Positions 34,847 through 46,799 of a DNA stretch of 64,000 nt are shown here, one piece after another. The DNA lies in the NCBI GenBank assembly GCA_963573385.1, contig CAUYLG010051217.1:1-64000 (forward strand), given 5' to 3'. Position 1 is the stretch's first letter. Every line of letters starts with the position of its first letter. The notes below the pieces were generated by a model. That model was not told the origin of the DNA. It worked only from the letters and a program-made list of their open reading frames with translations, and searched no databases. Origin of the DNA: Cacajao melanocephalus (taxonomy: Eukaryota > Chordata > Mammalia > Primates > Pitheciidae). Made by a program: the position numbers and the translations under genes.

Positions 34847-35362
34847 CATGGTTCCCTTGTGAAACCCAGCACCATACTTGCAGGTTGTCCCTGATAACTT
34901 AGAGGAAGTGAAGAGCTGTCAAAAATGGTAAACAAAACAAAAAGTTAAAATGAAGAAAGTAATTTTCCTTGCCCAGAACTAAATGACAAGTACCTATGGG
35001 GATTAGAGACAAAAATAGTCAAAAGAGAGGTTGGCATCGTTAACAAAAAAACATTTTTGCTCTTGCTACTTCTGACGTTGTAAAATGTGCTGCAAGAACA
35101 CAGCCAAGAAGATGTCTGTATTTTGGGCAGTCAGGGCTTTCTGGGACTTTGGCCATGGAAGGGCCTAGGGAAGTGATGGAGGGTTCTCTCTCAGGATCCA
35201 TGTCCACTCTCTGATTTGGATCTGTCTGGTTATCTGGTCAGCTGACTTTTGCAAGTGAATGCCTGCCTTGGCTTCCAACACACCTTTGACCAACTGCAAA
35301 TTAGTTTTGCCAAGATACACCCAAAGAAGAAATCGCAGAAGGAGAATAATAAAACCTTATAG

Positions 35363-35549
35363 CAGTGGTTCTCAAAAGTGACTGTGTATATGAGTTACTG
35401 GAGAGTTTCTTCCACACAGATTGCTGGATCCTACCCCTAGAGTGTCTGATTCAGGAGACTAAGGTGGGGACTGAGAATGTACATTTCTAATTAAGTTCCC
35501 AAATGATATTGATGCTGCTGGCCCTGTGACCACACTTGGAGAACCTCTG
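35363..35549 (+). mobile_element. MER5A (hAT-Charlie MITE)
   Basis: 187 bases from CAGTGGTTCTCAAA to GAGAACCTCTG, matching the MER5A ends and the CACAGATTGCTGGATCC and ATGCTGCTGGCC blocks. Essentially full length. Eight-base target repeats are not clear. Confidence 0.92.
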
Positions 35550-35584
35550 CCCTAGGCTATTGGATCTTGCAGGAAATTGACAAA

Positions 35585-35720
35585 TCATTTAACTGGTTAA
35601 AAACAAACAAACCAGAGGTTCAAAGAGGAGGCAGTGGATCACTCAAGGTCACTTTAGCTACTGGTGGTGGGCTCAAACCCAGGCTTCCTGAATTGAACAC
35701 CAATGATTTTCCACTAAAAC
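35585..35720 (-). mobile_element. MIR fragment
   Basis: TTCAAAGAGGAGGCAGTGGATCACTCAAGGTCAC and GGGCTCAAACCCAGGCTTCCTG resemble MIR antisense. Confidence 0.6.
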
Positions 35721-36049
35721 ATGCTCTCCAAGCTGTGCCTCTTTAAAAATTCTCCAAAAGACTCCAGATGGCTGCCAACAGGGGTGGTCCTACCAAGTGA
35801 ATGCCAAGTTGCTAAATCCAACCCTGATAGCAACAGCTTTGAATACTGAAGCCAGAGACTGTTTGCAAAAGCCTTTGTGTTCTTCGCAGCATTGTCTCTC
35901 ATCTTTCTAAATACTGTAGATAGAAAAGGAAGCACACTGAAGAGGAGCAGACACAGCTAAGCAAGGCTCCGACACATTTCCAAAGGGGCATGCCTCCAGT
36001 GCCATGCTGCCAAGCTGGGGCTGCTAGTGGGGAGCCCCATTGACTTTGG

Positions 36050-36057
36050 ATGCAAAT
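36050..36057 (+). promoter_or_regulatory. Octamer ATGCAAAT
   Basis: An exact POU-domain octamer in repeat-free DNA. A TAATTG homeodomain core lies about 150 bases downstream (near 36210). Motif evidence only. Confidence 0.25.
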
Positions 36058-36739
36058 CACAAAGCAGTCCCCTCTGCCACCACTGACTACTCCCTGCCCG
36101 CAGCCCCTGTATGTGCTGAGATGGCTTCAGAGATAAATTTAAAACTTAAAAAAAAATTCATTCTTTCCACTTTTGCTTGAATATGGGCTTCATCAGCCAT
36201 CAAGGCTAATTGTAAGCTGCAGGATGCAAAAAGAATTAACGTCAGCCAAACAACATTTGATTAAAAAGGCCTGGTGAAAGCAAAACTAGGAAGAGTATGG
36301 AGTTTGTCTTTGGTTTCCCTGGTCTCTTTGACCCTCTCATGTCTCTCCAAGGTCCTCCACTTTTCCTTGCCCTTCTTTATTTCTATTTCTGTAAGGTCTT
36401 GCTCTTCATTTACCTTCAGCTAAACTCTGCTGAGGTATGAGATGAAAGATCTAAGAGCTTGTTCACCCATGGGCCTTTTAATTTTGATAAAATACACCGC
36501 AAAAGTTAAAACCCCCTGATGCTTGGGAAAAAAATGAAGCTTTGATGATGAAATTGTGGGTGTCATAGGGGCTGGAGTGAGAATCACAAATCAGGACCAT
36601 CCCTAGAATTCTTTATATTGAACCTCATAGGTGTCCCACTAAGGTGAAAGCTTACTTTGTGTATTGGTAATACCGACAGAGGCTAATGTCTTATAAATCA
36701 TCACTTGTATCTACATTACTTCTCACAAAAACTTTATGT

Positions 36740-36752
36740 CCACTAGATGGCA
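36740..36752 (+). promoter_or_regulatory. CTCF core-like CCACTAGATGGCA
   Basis: It matches CCASYAGRKGGCR at all 13 positions; flanking bases beyond the core fit less well. It could be a loop anchor if bound. Confidence 0.4.
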
Positions 36753-36939
36753 TTTAGATAGAGCTGGTGGATGAAGTCTTAGTTCAGTAACCTACTGAGG
36801 TTAAGAAAAATGTGTCTAGGTAGTTCCTCCTTCCTGCCAGGGTTTTAGCTTTGTTCACAATGTCTCTGCCTCAGGACGTGTACTATACATTTGTGCCTGC
36901 TACTAAGTACAGAAATACATGTCATCTTACTTGCATATG

Positions 36940-37130
36940 GCACTTTATAGTTTTCAATGTACCTCGCATGCATTACTCCTTTTTGAGCTCACTTCTCAAA
37001 TTTGTAGAAATTATCATTTTCATTTTACCTCTGAGGAAACATAGGTTCAAATATGTCAGCTAGGAAGTGGCAGAGCTAGAACTTGAATCTAAACCTTTTG
37101 GTTTCTCATTCTAAATAGACCATATTTCAT
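36940..37130 (-). mobile_element. MIR SINE
   Basis: GGCACTTTATAGTTTTCAATGTACC, TTTTACCTCTGAGGAAAC and GAAGTGGCAGAGCTAGAACTTGAATC are MIR antisense. Confidence 0.82.
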
Positions 37131-37739
37131 CCAAAAACAGGAAATCAGGGGTGTATCATAGAAGAAACAGAGAGGGGCTGGCTGACTAAAAGGGCAGGAA
37201 GACCCTTAGAGGACTAACTGGAGTTGGAAAGTAAGTCTGGTCAGCTTATGAAAACATAGAAAAGGGGAACATTCCAGGAGCAGCCTTCCTCTGGTGATAC
37301 CAGTGGATGCTATGATTTCCGTGCCTTAGGTCTAGAGCAGTGGAGCAGACAACAACATAGTGTAGCCTGTGATTTTCAGGAAGGCAGGAGATTAGGAAAC
37401 TGCAGGTTGGGCTGCAGAGAGGAAAGATGGTGCTTTACATGGAGCAAGGATTTGCCAGCTACCTCTGAGATTCCACTCATGCAGTCAAGACAAGTCCTGA
37501 CAAGGTGAGACTGCTTCAAAATCGCATTTCAGCTGGGAATGCAAAAATGACTGTGGGCATATAGAAGGGCTTGTGCTGACCAATGTCTCCCACGAGTTAT
37601 CTACATGTTGTCTGCTTATTTGATTCATTATATAAATTTTATAGAATGGCGTATTTCTTTGTCTTGTTGTAGAGTGCTTGTCCTGTATTCCAGATGTTCC
37701 CAGGGGTACTGGGAGGAACAAGCAATGTTCCATGCTTTT
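37131..37739. other. Single-copy region
   Basis: Nothing supported; a chance frame of 82 residues at 37733-37485. Confidence 0.5.
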
Positions 37740-38230
37740 AGTTACTCCTAGGAAATTAATATAGCGATAGCAGTGACTAAGGAGTTAAGAGAAGGAAGAA
37801 GGTGTTTCAGATGGTAGATTAGAAGACACAAGGGTACTAAGACGGAAATGAGCTTATCTGCAGGAATAATAAAATCCTCTGCCTTGTCAAAGTGGAGAAT
37901 CTGGGACTGATTAAAAGTAAGGTTGGACAGGTAACTTGAGACTGGATTATTGGGCCTGGTGTGCCATACTGTAGAGGACTGCCTTGATGGTGGCGTTTGG
38001 ACATCATTGAAGGTTTTTAGCGTCATGCTAAGAAGATTATTCCAGCAATGCACAGGATGGCTGGGAGTGGGATGACCCTGGGAACAGGGAGAAAGACCTA
38101 CAGATACTAGAGTAATTTTCATATGAGATAATAAAGAGCTGACTTCGTGTGGAAATGGAGAGGAAGGCCAGATATGAAAGATACTAAGATGAGTCAATGA
38201 GAAAGTCAATTGTTTATTGAACATGTTGTC
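37740..38230 (-). mobile_element. L2 fragment
   Basis: Read on the minus strand, CAGGGTCATCCCACTCCCAGCC, CTTCTTAGCATGACGCTAAAAACC and GCACACCAGGCCC follow L2 3' ORF2 order. A 158-residue open frame (38224-37748) spans it. It has no motif and is best explained as a chance frame in decayed L2. Confidence 0.5.
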
Positions 38231-39367
38231 CCCACTGGGTTTTCTTTTAACCTCACATTCTTGCTGCTTGTTTTCTCAGTGTGGTCCCCTGTTGTCTTAA
38301 TAGAGCAGTGGAGCTCTGCTCATTAAAATTATGCAGCACATTACAAGTATCACTCATTTTAAGTAACTGATTTTATAGCACTTCACACCTGCCAAGTTGA
38401 TAAATTAGGCACTGTACTATTTTACACAATCTGGAGTCTCAAATTTAGGGAATTTTGAAAAATTGACAAATCCTGTGGCAAATGGCAGCACCTGCTGGCA
38501 AATATGATATTACAGGCTAACTCGAGTAGACAGTGCAATGGCCCAGAAAAAGATGAACAAAGAGAACAAAGCTGGCAGGAGCTGGCAGGCTTGAGGAGGG
38601 GAGTCTAGGCTTGGAAGAAATTAATATATTCTGGGAAAAGCAGTGATGGCAAAATAATTTGGGGAAATCAATTCAAAGAAATTTTAAAGAACTAATATGT
38701 GTCTATCACTATGCTAGGTGCTCTGAACAATATAAATGTATCAGACAAGGTTCCTGACCTCATAGGCAATCATACATTTAGAATAATACATTCTACAAAT
38801 TGAAATGTTGCAAAAAGTTCTTTTAGGATAACATTACAAACTAGCATTTCCAGTCTGACTACCTTCCCCAAACCTTCTGCAAAAATAATTTTGTATTTAA
38901 TGCATTTGAGAACCATTTTCTTCAGAATTGTTTCCCCTGTGAAAACAATTTTTAATATGCTGAAACTTGGTGTATGTGAAACAGGGGAGCATGGAATTCA
39001 CTTTTTAGCCCTTATTACTTAAATTTATTCATTTTGTAACATTAGGTTTTCCAGACCATCTGATTCAAGGAAGATGACAAAAGCCTTTGTAAGATCTGGT
39101 CATAGATTTTCAGGGAGACTAATGTGTAAGAAACCTCCATAGCTCCTTGCTTGTTTATATTTGACCTTTTTCCCCAGAAAGAATTTAAACAACTTTAAAG
39201 CAGACATGGACATCAAACGGTAAATAACTAACCATGTGTAAAACTTTATAGTGGCTACAGGAAGGGATAAAATGAGACAGGAGATGTCGTAACTACCCTT
39301 AAAGAATCTGATTGGGAAGATAGGAGTAGACATAAAAAGTTAATGAATAATACAAGATTATCTATAA
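38231..39367. other. Single-copy region
   Basis: Nothing supported. Confidence 0.5.
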
Positions 39368-39600
39368 AGAACACAGTTTCTACAGCTGACTGACTGGGTC
39401 AAAATCCTGGCTCTGCATTTCCCTAGCTGAGTAACCTTGGGCCAGTTACATAAACGTTCAATCCTTATTTGTAAAAGGGAGATAATAATAGTATCTGCCT
39501 CACAGGGTTGCTGTGAGTTTTAAATAGGTTAATATAGGAAAGTAGTATACAAAGCATAGAGTATAGTAAGAACTATATGTGTTAGCTACTATTATTATGA
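39368..39600 (+). mobile_element. MIR SINE
   Basis: TCAAAATCCTGGCTCTGCATTTCC, GAGTAACCTTGGGCCAGTTACATAAACG and ATAATAATAGTATCTGCCTCACAGGG are clear MIR, nearly complete. Confidence 0.92.
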
Positions 39601-39769
39601 AAAGCAGTAAATGAGTGGCACATTTAGCAATTTCTGCAGGAGTCAGCTGTAAATTATTCGGGAAATACTAAAATAAAGAAATAGTGTTTAGAAGAAAAGA
39701 ACAGAAAAGGATGAACTTGGGAGGGTTACTGGGAGGGTGGTGGTCATTCATGTAAGCTGATTTTTTTTT

Positions 39770-40200
39770 AAAAAAGAAGAATTTACATAAGAGAAGAGAC
39801 AGGGAGAACAGCCTGAATCATAGTGCAAAGACAGAAGTGCATGTAGCCCATGCTAGGGACAGGAGGAGAGGCTGGTCTGCTTTAAGCAGTGTCAGTATAG
39901 GTGGATGTATTATAGTTGAAGTCCTGCACTAGGATGATCCTGGCAGCCTTTAAATATCAGGCTAAGTCAAAACTTTACTCTGAAGACTTAGGAACCACAG
40001 ATGAGGTTTGAACGGGATAATGTGGCACATTAGGAAAGTTAACTTGTGCTATACAGGTGAAGTATGCCAGGAGACAGGTTAAGGGTCAAGTAAGTGTAGG
40101 ATCAGAAGTTCAACTATAAGAGTCTGGACAAGAAGAAAGGCAGATGGAAGGATGATGAGATGGACCTCGCTGAGGAAGACCTGATGACACTGAATGTAGA
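39770..40200 (-). mobile_element. L2-like fragment
   Basis: The region reads in antisense like L2 3' sequence (ACTTTACTCTGAAGACTTAGG and GGAAGGGCAGGAAGATCC). Diverged. Confidence 0.45.
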
Positions 40201-43200
40201 GGCCAAGGGGAAGGGCAGGAAGATCCTACTGTTTGAAGCTGGAGACATTGGAATAATTGAGATATAATCAAGTGAGCTAAGGAGCATGTGGCTGGGGATG
40301 CCGCAGATGATGTTTTATTCTATACATGTTGATAGAATATTGAGGTAATAGAAAAAAATGAACATTTATAATGTCTGGGGCAGTTTCCAGCATGAGTCCT
40401 AGACTAATGCCCTTAACAGTTCTAGGGTAGAGGGACCCTTTGAGTATGGAGTCGATCCCTTAGCAAAAATCCAAATGATTTCCCCCATTTTTCATTTCTG
40501 TATATGTAATGTTATTATAGGATTGCTGATTTCACTGCTTTTAGTTTGAGTCTGGGTAGTGTTTGAACAATGTACAGTTTTTATCATTAGTAGTACTAAG
40601 TCTAGCCCATCCATCCTAGCTTATTCACATTCAGTCTTTTGTGCTTTCTGCCTGAGGACCCCAATGTCTCACCTGCCAATTTGGCATTAATATTAATGAT
40701 GACCACTAGAGCAGAAAATCAGATCAGCATGCAAAGACATAGATCTGTTCCCTGAAGACTTGCTGGTTTACCCAAATGTGAAAGTCTTGGTGTGTTTTTG
40801 TCCTTCAGATGAAGTCTGGTAAGTGATGAGAAGCATTCCTTTCCTCAAGTGAAAGGCTGATGCCATTAGAAATGGTTCGTTCTTTGCAACCTCATTTAGC
40901 AGCATACTCAACAGTGGTTCATTAAGCTGTAAGCAGCTGTGTAGTGGCACCAGAGACTTCTGAAGGCATTGGACTGAGATGGTGGCTTCACTGTTTAACT
41001 TCTGATTCTGGGACCATTTACAACTCTATAGGAAGAACAGACAGAGTAGCAAGTGCAATGAAATTGAACATGGCCAGATTTGCCCTAACATTGAATTAAG
41101 GATGTAGGCTCTGAAAGCCAGAAGTAGTAATGACATTACACATAAAACAAGATGGGGTAAATTTTGCAAGGGCTCATTAGTTTATCCATTTCAAGGTTTG
41201 AGTGGTCAGATGTAATAGGGGGGATACAAGGGAGTGTAGAAATAAAAATCCTAATCTATAGCTTGCCCCTTGCCATATTGTGGCTAAATGCATTTTTGTA
41301 TGTCTTAGGTTTTTACCTATTTTTTTTTCCTATGTGGTGTTGTGGATGGGTTCAAAATTATATTCACATTATGGAATTTCTCCAGTGTGCAATCTACTCA
41401 CCTGTTCTTCCACATAAGTCAGCAATGCCCCCAGTGGCATTGAGCACAAATAGCTCAATATGCTTTGAGTCATACTTTCCATTTTTATAACTACTGCTTG
41501 TTTTATAGTCTAATTTTAGGCTTGACTTATTTTTTCCTAAGTGTTGTATTAATAAAATTCACAATGCCTTGACTGTAGCAAAGAGTCAAATATTCATTGA
41601 ATGACTGTTTCATAATCGTAGTAGACAGGAAGGAGCTCAGGAAGAAAACTCTTCCTTATCTTTGGTGCTGCTATTGTGCAGTCAGTATAGACACAAGAGC
41701 AAGGCACACTTGAGTTCCAATTCTATGTGACCATGTGCCTATCACATTAGCTGTATCTCAGTTTCCTTATCTGCTAGATGGGAGAGTATGATCTTTATAG
41801 AATCACCATAAAGAATGCAGACATAACATATAAGAAGTCCCTAGCAGAATACCTAGTATACTAAAAGACTCCTAGAGAGTCTTTGCTGAAGAAATGAATA
41901 ACTCCAAGGGAAAATTTCAGAAGACATGAACAGTCTTCTATATACAGCAAAGTTTCTCAGGTGCCACGCTGATGATATATCTTATAATCCTCTCATTCCG
42001 TATCCACTTTTTAATTATTAGATTTGTGATGAAAGGAAACTTGCATATCTCCTAAAATGATGTGAACTTTTTCTAAAGATGACTTTAAAGGAATTTTACT
42101 CTTTGCTTTAATTATGTAAACCAGCAGCAAAAATGGGCTCTATACGGTGTGTTCCAACTTGCTATGAAAACTTGATCACTTAAAATGGTAAGTACACAAA
42201 AAAGAATAATGTGAAGTGAGCTATATGAAAACTTCAGTGTCTCAAAAGAGCATTTGCTGATGACACTGTAGTATCATGGCCTGAAGATCGGACAACTGCC
42301 TCCCTGAGTGCCACCAGGGATATGCACATTCTCATGGACTTCCCCAGTCATTTGTGGATATCAGCATCTCTAATCATCATGAAGAAAAATAGGGTGATGG
42401 CCCTGTTTTTATCTTAGGACTTCATTAACTTTTCTTCACTGAGTGATGAAGAAGTCAAATTATTTCTGGGAAAGAAGTACAGCGCTTCATGCTGAGAGTA
42501 CTGTTAAGACAATTTGGCCTTTCCTATCAATTATCTGTAACTCAAACAATACGAGAAGATAGACAGGCTCAAAATTAAACAAACCACTCAGTAAATAAGT
42601 TAAAAATGGAAGCTCACAGATTCCTTTTGACCAAATGTTCTCTAAGCTTAATGTTGGCCATAGAAGTCAAACGTGGTCCTCAGGGAGATTGACTCAATAG
42701 GGCTTCAAAGCCAATAGGTGCATCCAAAATGTTATGGTGTTATAACTTATCCCTCCTTCCCCATCATTTTTTAAAGTCTTGGCTCACTTCTCAGTCATGT
42801 CCTTCTTTGGACCCTAAATCTTAATTATATTACATCTCAAACGGAGAAACATACCATTTTGTAACATTAAACACATACACTAAAAGCTGCCTTACAGGTA
42901 ACGATCTTAAGCTACCCTCATTTTAGCAGTCACCTGGAGTTTCTGTTTTCAAGCTGAGGTTCTGAACTCCCACAGAGGGTTATAAGGCTGTAAACAACTT
43001 ACTTGTAACTGTGCTTAAATATGACAATGGGGAACTCCTGAAGATGGCAGCAACACTTTAAATTTCACCAGTCTAGGAAGGGCCTGTGGTTAACAAAACC
43101 AGAAATCAAATGAGGCTGGCAGTCTCCTGTTTGTCACCCCTGCTTCACTCCTCAACATTTTCAGCCACTAGTTCAGGTTTCAACTTTATCCCTTTGAGAC

Positions 43201-43679
43201 TTACACATAATGTAGAACATAGAAAGAGGGACTTAAAGCCAGAGAAATGTGTATCTAATCCCCCTTTTATCGAAGGAGGGTTTACTTAAACCTTTCAACA
43301 CCACCAGCCACTCCACTTTCCTCCTGAACATAGCTTCTCTCTATACTTGAGTGTGAAACGGAAGGAATAGACACAGAGATTGTAGAGCATAGACTGATAT
43401 TAAAAGTGGTATTACTCTCCATTGGCTAGTTACATTATTAGACAAAGGATGAACAAATTTCTTCTTGCTTTCCGTTTCTAGAAATGCCCATTAAAGAAAA
43501 TTAGTGTTTATTCTGTAATTGCTGAAAACCCAGAAGTTGCAATGCCTGTGTGTAAGAGGTATCTATAAATATAAATCTGAGTCTTTCCCACTTGATTTGA
43601 AAAGCTATGTTATTCATATAATTTTCCATGTGAAGCTGAAGATCTAAAACATATTTTCTAGGCTGGTTATTATGTTTAC
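40201..43679. other. Long single-copy region
   Basis: About 3.5 kb without a recognised gene or repeat. Frames up to 108 residues (41164-41490) are of random hydrophobic composition, driven by T-rich DNA. Confidence 0.5.
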
Positions 43680-44320
43680 ATTTATAATCATTTTTAACTT
43701 AATTAGATGTTTAAATTGTAAAGGCAATATGGGCTTATATAAAAAGTCAAACAATTTATAAATATATATAGAAGGTAATTCTCTCCTCTGTTGTATCCTG
43801 CTTCCTCAGGTAACTGTCAAATAGGCTAAAAAAATTAACCAAAAAAAAAAAAATGAGATTGTATTGTACACAGTACTGCAACTTTCTCTGGATCAAGAGA
43901 TACAGATTGAATTCATACAGTAGCTGAATACTATTCCATAATATGAATATAACCTAATTTATTCAACTGTAGCTCCTGCGATAGACATTTATTTCCAGTT
44001 TTGTCATCACCACAAACAATGCTGCACTTTCATGTATAGCCTTTTCTACTGATGCTTTTATTCTTGTAGGTTAGAGTACCCAAACTGGAATGTTGTGCAG
44101 AAGGTTTTATGTACTTTAAATTTTAGCGCATACTGCAAGATTACGTTCAAAAAATGCTGCAACAATATATGAGTGAATATATGAATGTTTAGTTGCCCAC
44201 ATCCTTACCAGCACTTGATGTTACCTATATATATATATATATATATTTTTTTTTCCAATCTGATGGGTAGAAAATGGTATCATGTTTGAATTTGCATTTT
44301 CCTGTAAAGATTACATGGCA
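43680..44320 (-). mobile_element. Old L1M 3' region
   Basis: AGCTGAATACTATTCCATAATATG, TTTATTCAACTGTAGC and CATCCTTACCAGCACTTGATG are antisense L1M ORF2-end blocks. It contains a (TA)n run at 44225-44246. Confidence 0.82.
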
Positions 44321-44329
44321 ATGAAATAG

Positions 44330-44412
44330 TGTGCACCAGACACCCTCAACATGCAGTTTACCCATGTAACAAATATGCACATGTACTCTCTGAACCTAAA
44401 AGTTGGAAAGAA
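44330..44412 (+). mobile_element. L1 3' terminal snippet
   Basis: CATGTAACAAATATGCACATGTACTCTCTGAACCTAAAAGTTG matches the last bases of an L1PB/L1MA 3' UTR read forward. No normal A tail follows. It abuts an L1M in the opposite orientation. Confidence 0.7.
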
Positions 44413-45609
44413 ATTTTTCTTTTTGCAGTGCCCCAGATGTTTCAGGCAGCTTCATGTCTTCAGATTGCCTCACCTAATGTTTCCTTTGTGTTCTTCCTCA
44501 TTTAAAAAAAAAGAAAAGAAAGAAAAGAATGGTGTTTTTTTTTTTCACTTTTGAAATCAAATCACTCTTGGGGAAAAGCGCAGTAATCTCCACACTCCTT
44601 CCCTGGGAAATATTCCCCTGCTTGGAAATGCCAGATGTGGAGAGGAATTTTGCTGAAATGTTTGAATGCAAAGGAAAATAGAAAGGTTTTGAAAAGCAGA
44701 AGAATTTTCTAAATGAAGGAATATTCCAGGATTAACCCCTTCTAAAAAATAAATCTAAGTTTTCTTCCCTAATAGGTAGGACCTCAGATTACCTGGATAG
44801 AGATTTAAATCCATTATTAGCTTTTCAGAGAAAGTGAGACGAGGAAATTGGAAAACAATTTAATTGCTACTGGTATAATATTCTAGGTGAAAAATAGACA
44901 TTTTATATCTTGAATTTCAGGATAGCTCAGCTTTCTTGTTGAGATTACTAACCACATACCTCTCATCTCATTGGTTATTTTTCACTTGGATTTGTCCTCT
45001 ACAGGGAATCTTGTATTACTTATCAGTCACATAAATCTAAAAACACCCAGCATCAGGCTTGCTTAAATGTCAGAGACAACTATTTCTTGTGTTCTTTCTC
45101 TCAGCTTCTATCAGCAACATGTTCTTTTTATGTTTTTTTCTACATCTTCAGTGCTATGGAGAGATGCTCTTTCATCAGGCATTGGTTTCTGTCTGTTTCA
45201 GTTAAACTCAAATTTAAGCAGTTATATTCCTTTTCAAAATTATAAGAGGGAAAGGAGAGAGAAACAGAGAGAGGAAAAGGCTCAATGGAATGAGGGCTAT
45301 ATAGGGGTTGGGGAGAAAAGGGGAGAGAAAGGAAGGGAAAGAGGGGGGCAGAGATTTTTGAACCACACTCATCAGCATTTGTGCAGGATTCTTAGGCAAC
45401 ATCCAGCTGATTTTTATTCAGCCTTAGAAATAACGGCAAGTCATGAAAGTGTTTATGAAAATGCCCCCTACCCCATATTATATCAATTTAAAACATCCAG
45501 ATTTTCTGTCACCGTCTCCTATTTTTCCAGTCCTCGACCCTTGTCCCTATCACCTTTGCACTGATCATTTCCTCCCCTCCTGTCTTTACTTCCCTCCTTA
45601 ATAGGCTAT
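44413..45609. other. Single-copy region with purine-rich tracts
   Basis: The 165-residue frame at 45067-45564 is the longest outside repeats. Its middle is a low-complexity Arg/Glu/Lys run made by GA-rich DNA (45245-45280 and 45303-45353), and no domain is visible. Confidence 0.5.
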
Positions 45610-45912
45610 CTTATTCTATTCAGGCTGCTATCACAAAATACCTTAGGCTAGGTAATTTATAGCCAACAGAAATGTATTCCTCACAGCTCTGGAGGCTGGA
45701 GGTGCTGGCAGACTCAGAATCTAGTGAGGGCTCTCTCTATGAGGGGCAAACAAGTTCCCTCAGGCCTCTTTTATAAAGGCATTAGTCCCAAACACAGGGG
45801 CTCCACACTCATGACCTAGTCACCTTCCAAAAGCCCCACTTCTTAATACTAGCACATCAGGGATTAGGTATCAACATGAATTCCGGTGGGACACAGACAC
45901 TCAGACCATAGC
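45610..45912 (-). mobile_element. MLT1-type LTR
   Basis: ATTCAGGCTGCTATCACAAAATACC, CTCACAGCTCTGGAGGCTGGAGG, CACTCATGACCTAGTCACC and ACTCAGACCATAGCA mark an MLT1 LTR in antisense. No internal genes. Confidence 0.88.
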
Positions 45913-46799
45913 ACAAGCTTAGACCCTATAGCCCATTATCATGACCCTATAGCCCTATGATCCTATTCTGAGTTCATGAATCCTCTTCTGAGTTCATCCC
46001 ATGATCCTATTCTGAGTTCATTGCCACAAATTCTGGTGGATCACGCGGCCAGGCAATCTTACAGCATCTCCCTAGACAATTCATATCCTCCCTCCGTCTA
46101 CCCTCCCTCCCACCTAGACCAACAGCTCATACTGTCTTCTCTTCCCTCCAACCTCTAACATCCCTCCCTACTCTTCACTCTTGCCTCATGACCTAATTTC
46201 TTATTTCTCTTAAGAGTTTACAAGCAATCAGAGAGAAATTTCACATGCTCTCACCACCCAGACCCCATAATCTAGCTGCATCTGTATCCACAAATCAGCT
46301 TCCACTGTGTTGCAGCGGGTGAACTATCCCTGTGCTTCAGAAGCAAGACACTTGTGAAACAAGGTCTCTGATTGCTGAAAAGGAACAAACCATTGTTTCA
46401 GATTTCTCTGATTTGTTGAGAGTCACAGGAAATAGCAACCTTTGGGCTTAGCCATAGAGGGTTCACCAGATATCCTCAGGCAAGGGGCCTATGCAGAAGC
46501 ACTTTACACTCCAGAGGCAGTGGTGCTTTCTGGGGAATAAAGTCAAACTTAGTGTCTTATTGTGCACATCTTGGACACTGTTGGTCCAGGACCCACTGTA
46601 GCTCTTCCACACTTACCTGGATGCTGAAGCTTTGTGTTTGTGTACCAGGAGAGTACCAGCCTCTTGGTGCATGGCCATTGTGGGGATAGGACACCATTTA
46701 AGTCACCTGCTCCAGCTGCTTACCACTATCTCAAAAAGCCCCACCTATTTTGACCCCAAATCACCCTCCAGCTACTACCCTATAAATATGCCCCCTATT
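45913..46799. other. Single-copy region
   Basis: A short local direct repeat (GATCCTATTCTGAGTTCAT) occurs at about 45959 and 46003. No gene. Confidence 0.5.

Larger units (their letters stand above)
34301..35362. other. Repeat-free region with regulatory-like motifs
   Basis: No gene. A 38-base pure pyrimidine run lies at 34522-34559. 34690-34900 is less AT-rich than its surroundings and holds the AP-1 and X-box motifs listed separately. Confidence 0.5.
35721..36939. other. Repeat-free region with TF-like motifs
   Basis: No gene, and no repeat recognised. It holds an octamer at 36050 and a CTCF-like core at 36740. 35940-36260 is of mixed composition, unlike neutral AT-rich flanks. Confidence 0.5.

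Noticed and set aside
37748..38224. 158-residue minus-strand open frame
   Set aside because: Lies over decayed L2-like sequence and has no L2 ORF2 motif in frame; best seen as chance.
45067..45564. 165-residue plus-strand open frame
   Set aside because: Longest frame outside repeats, but its centre is low-complexity from GA-rich DNA, no domain is visible, and there is no promoter or splice context.
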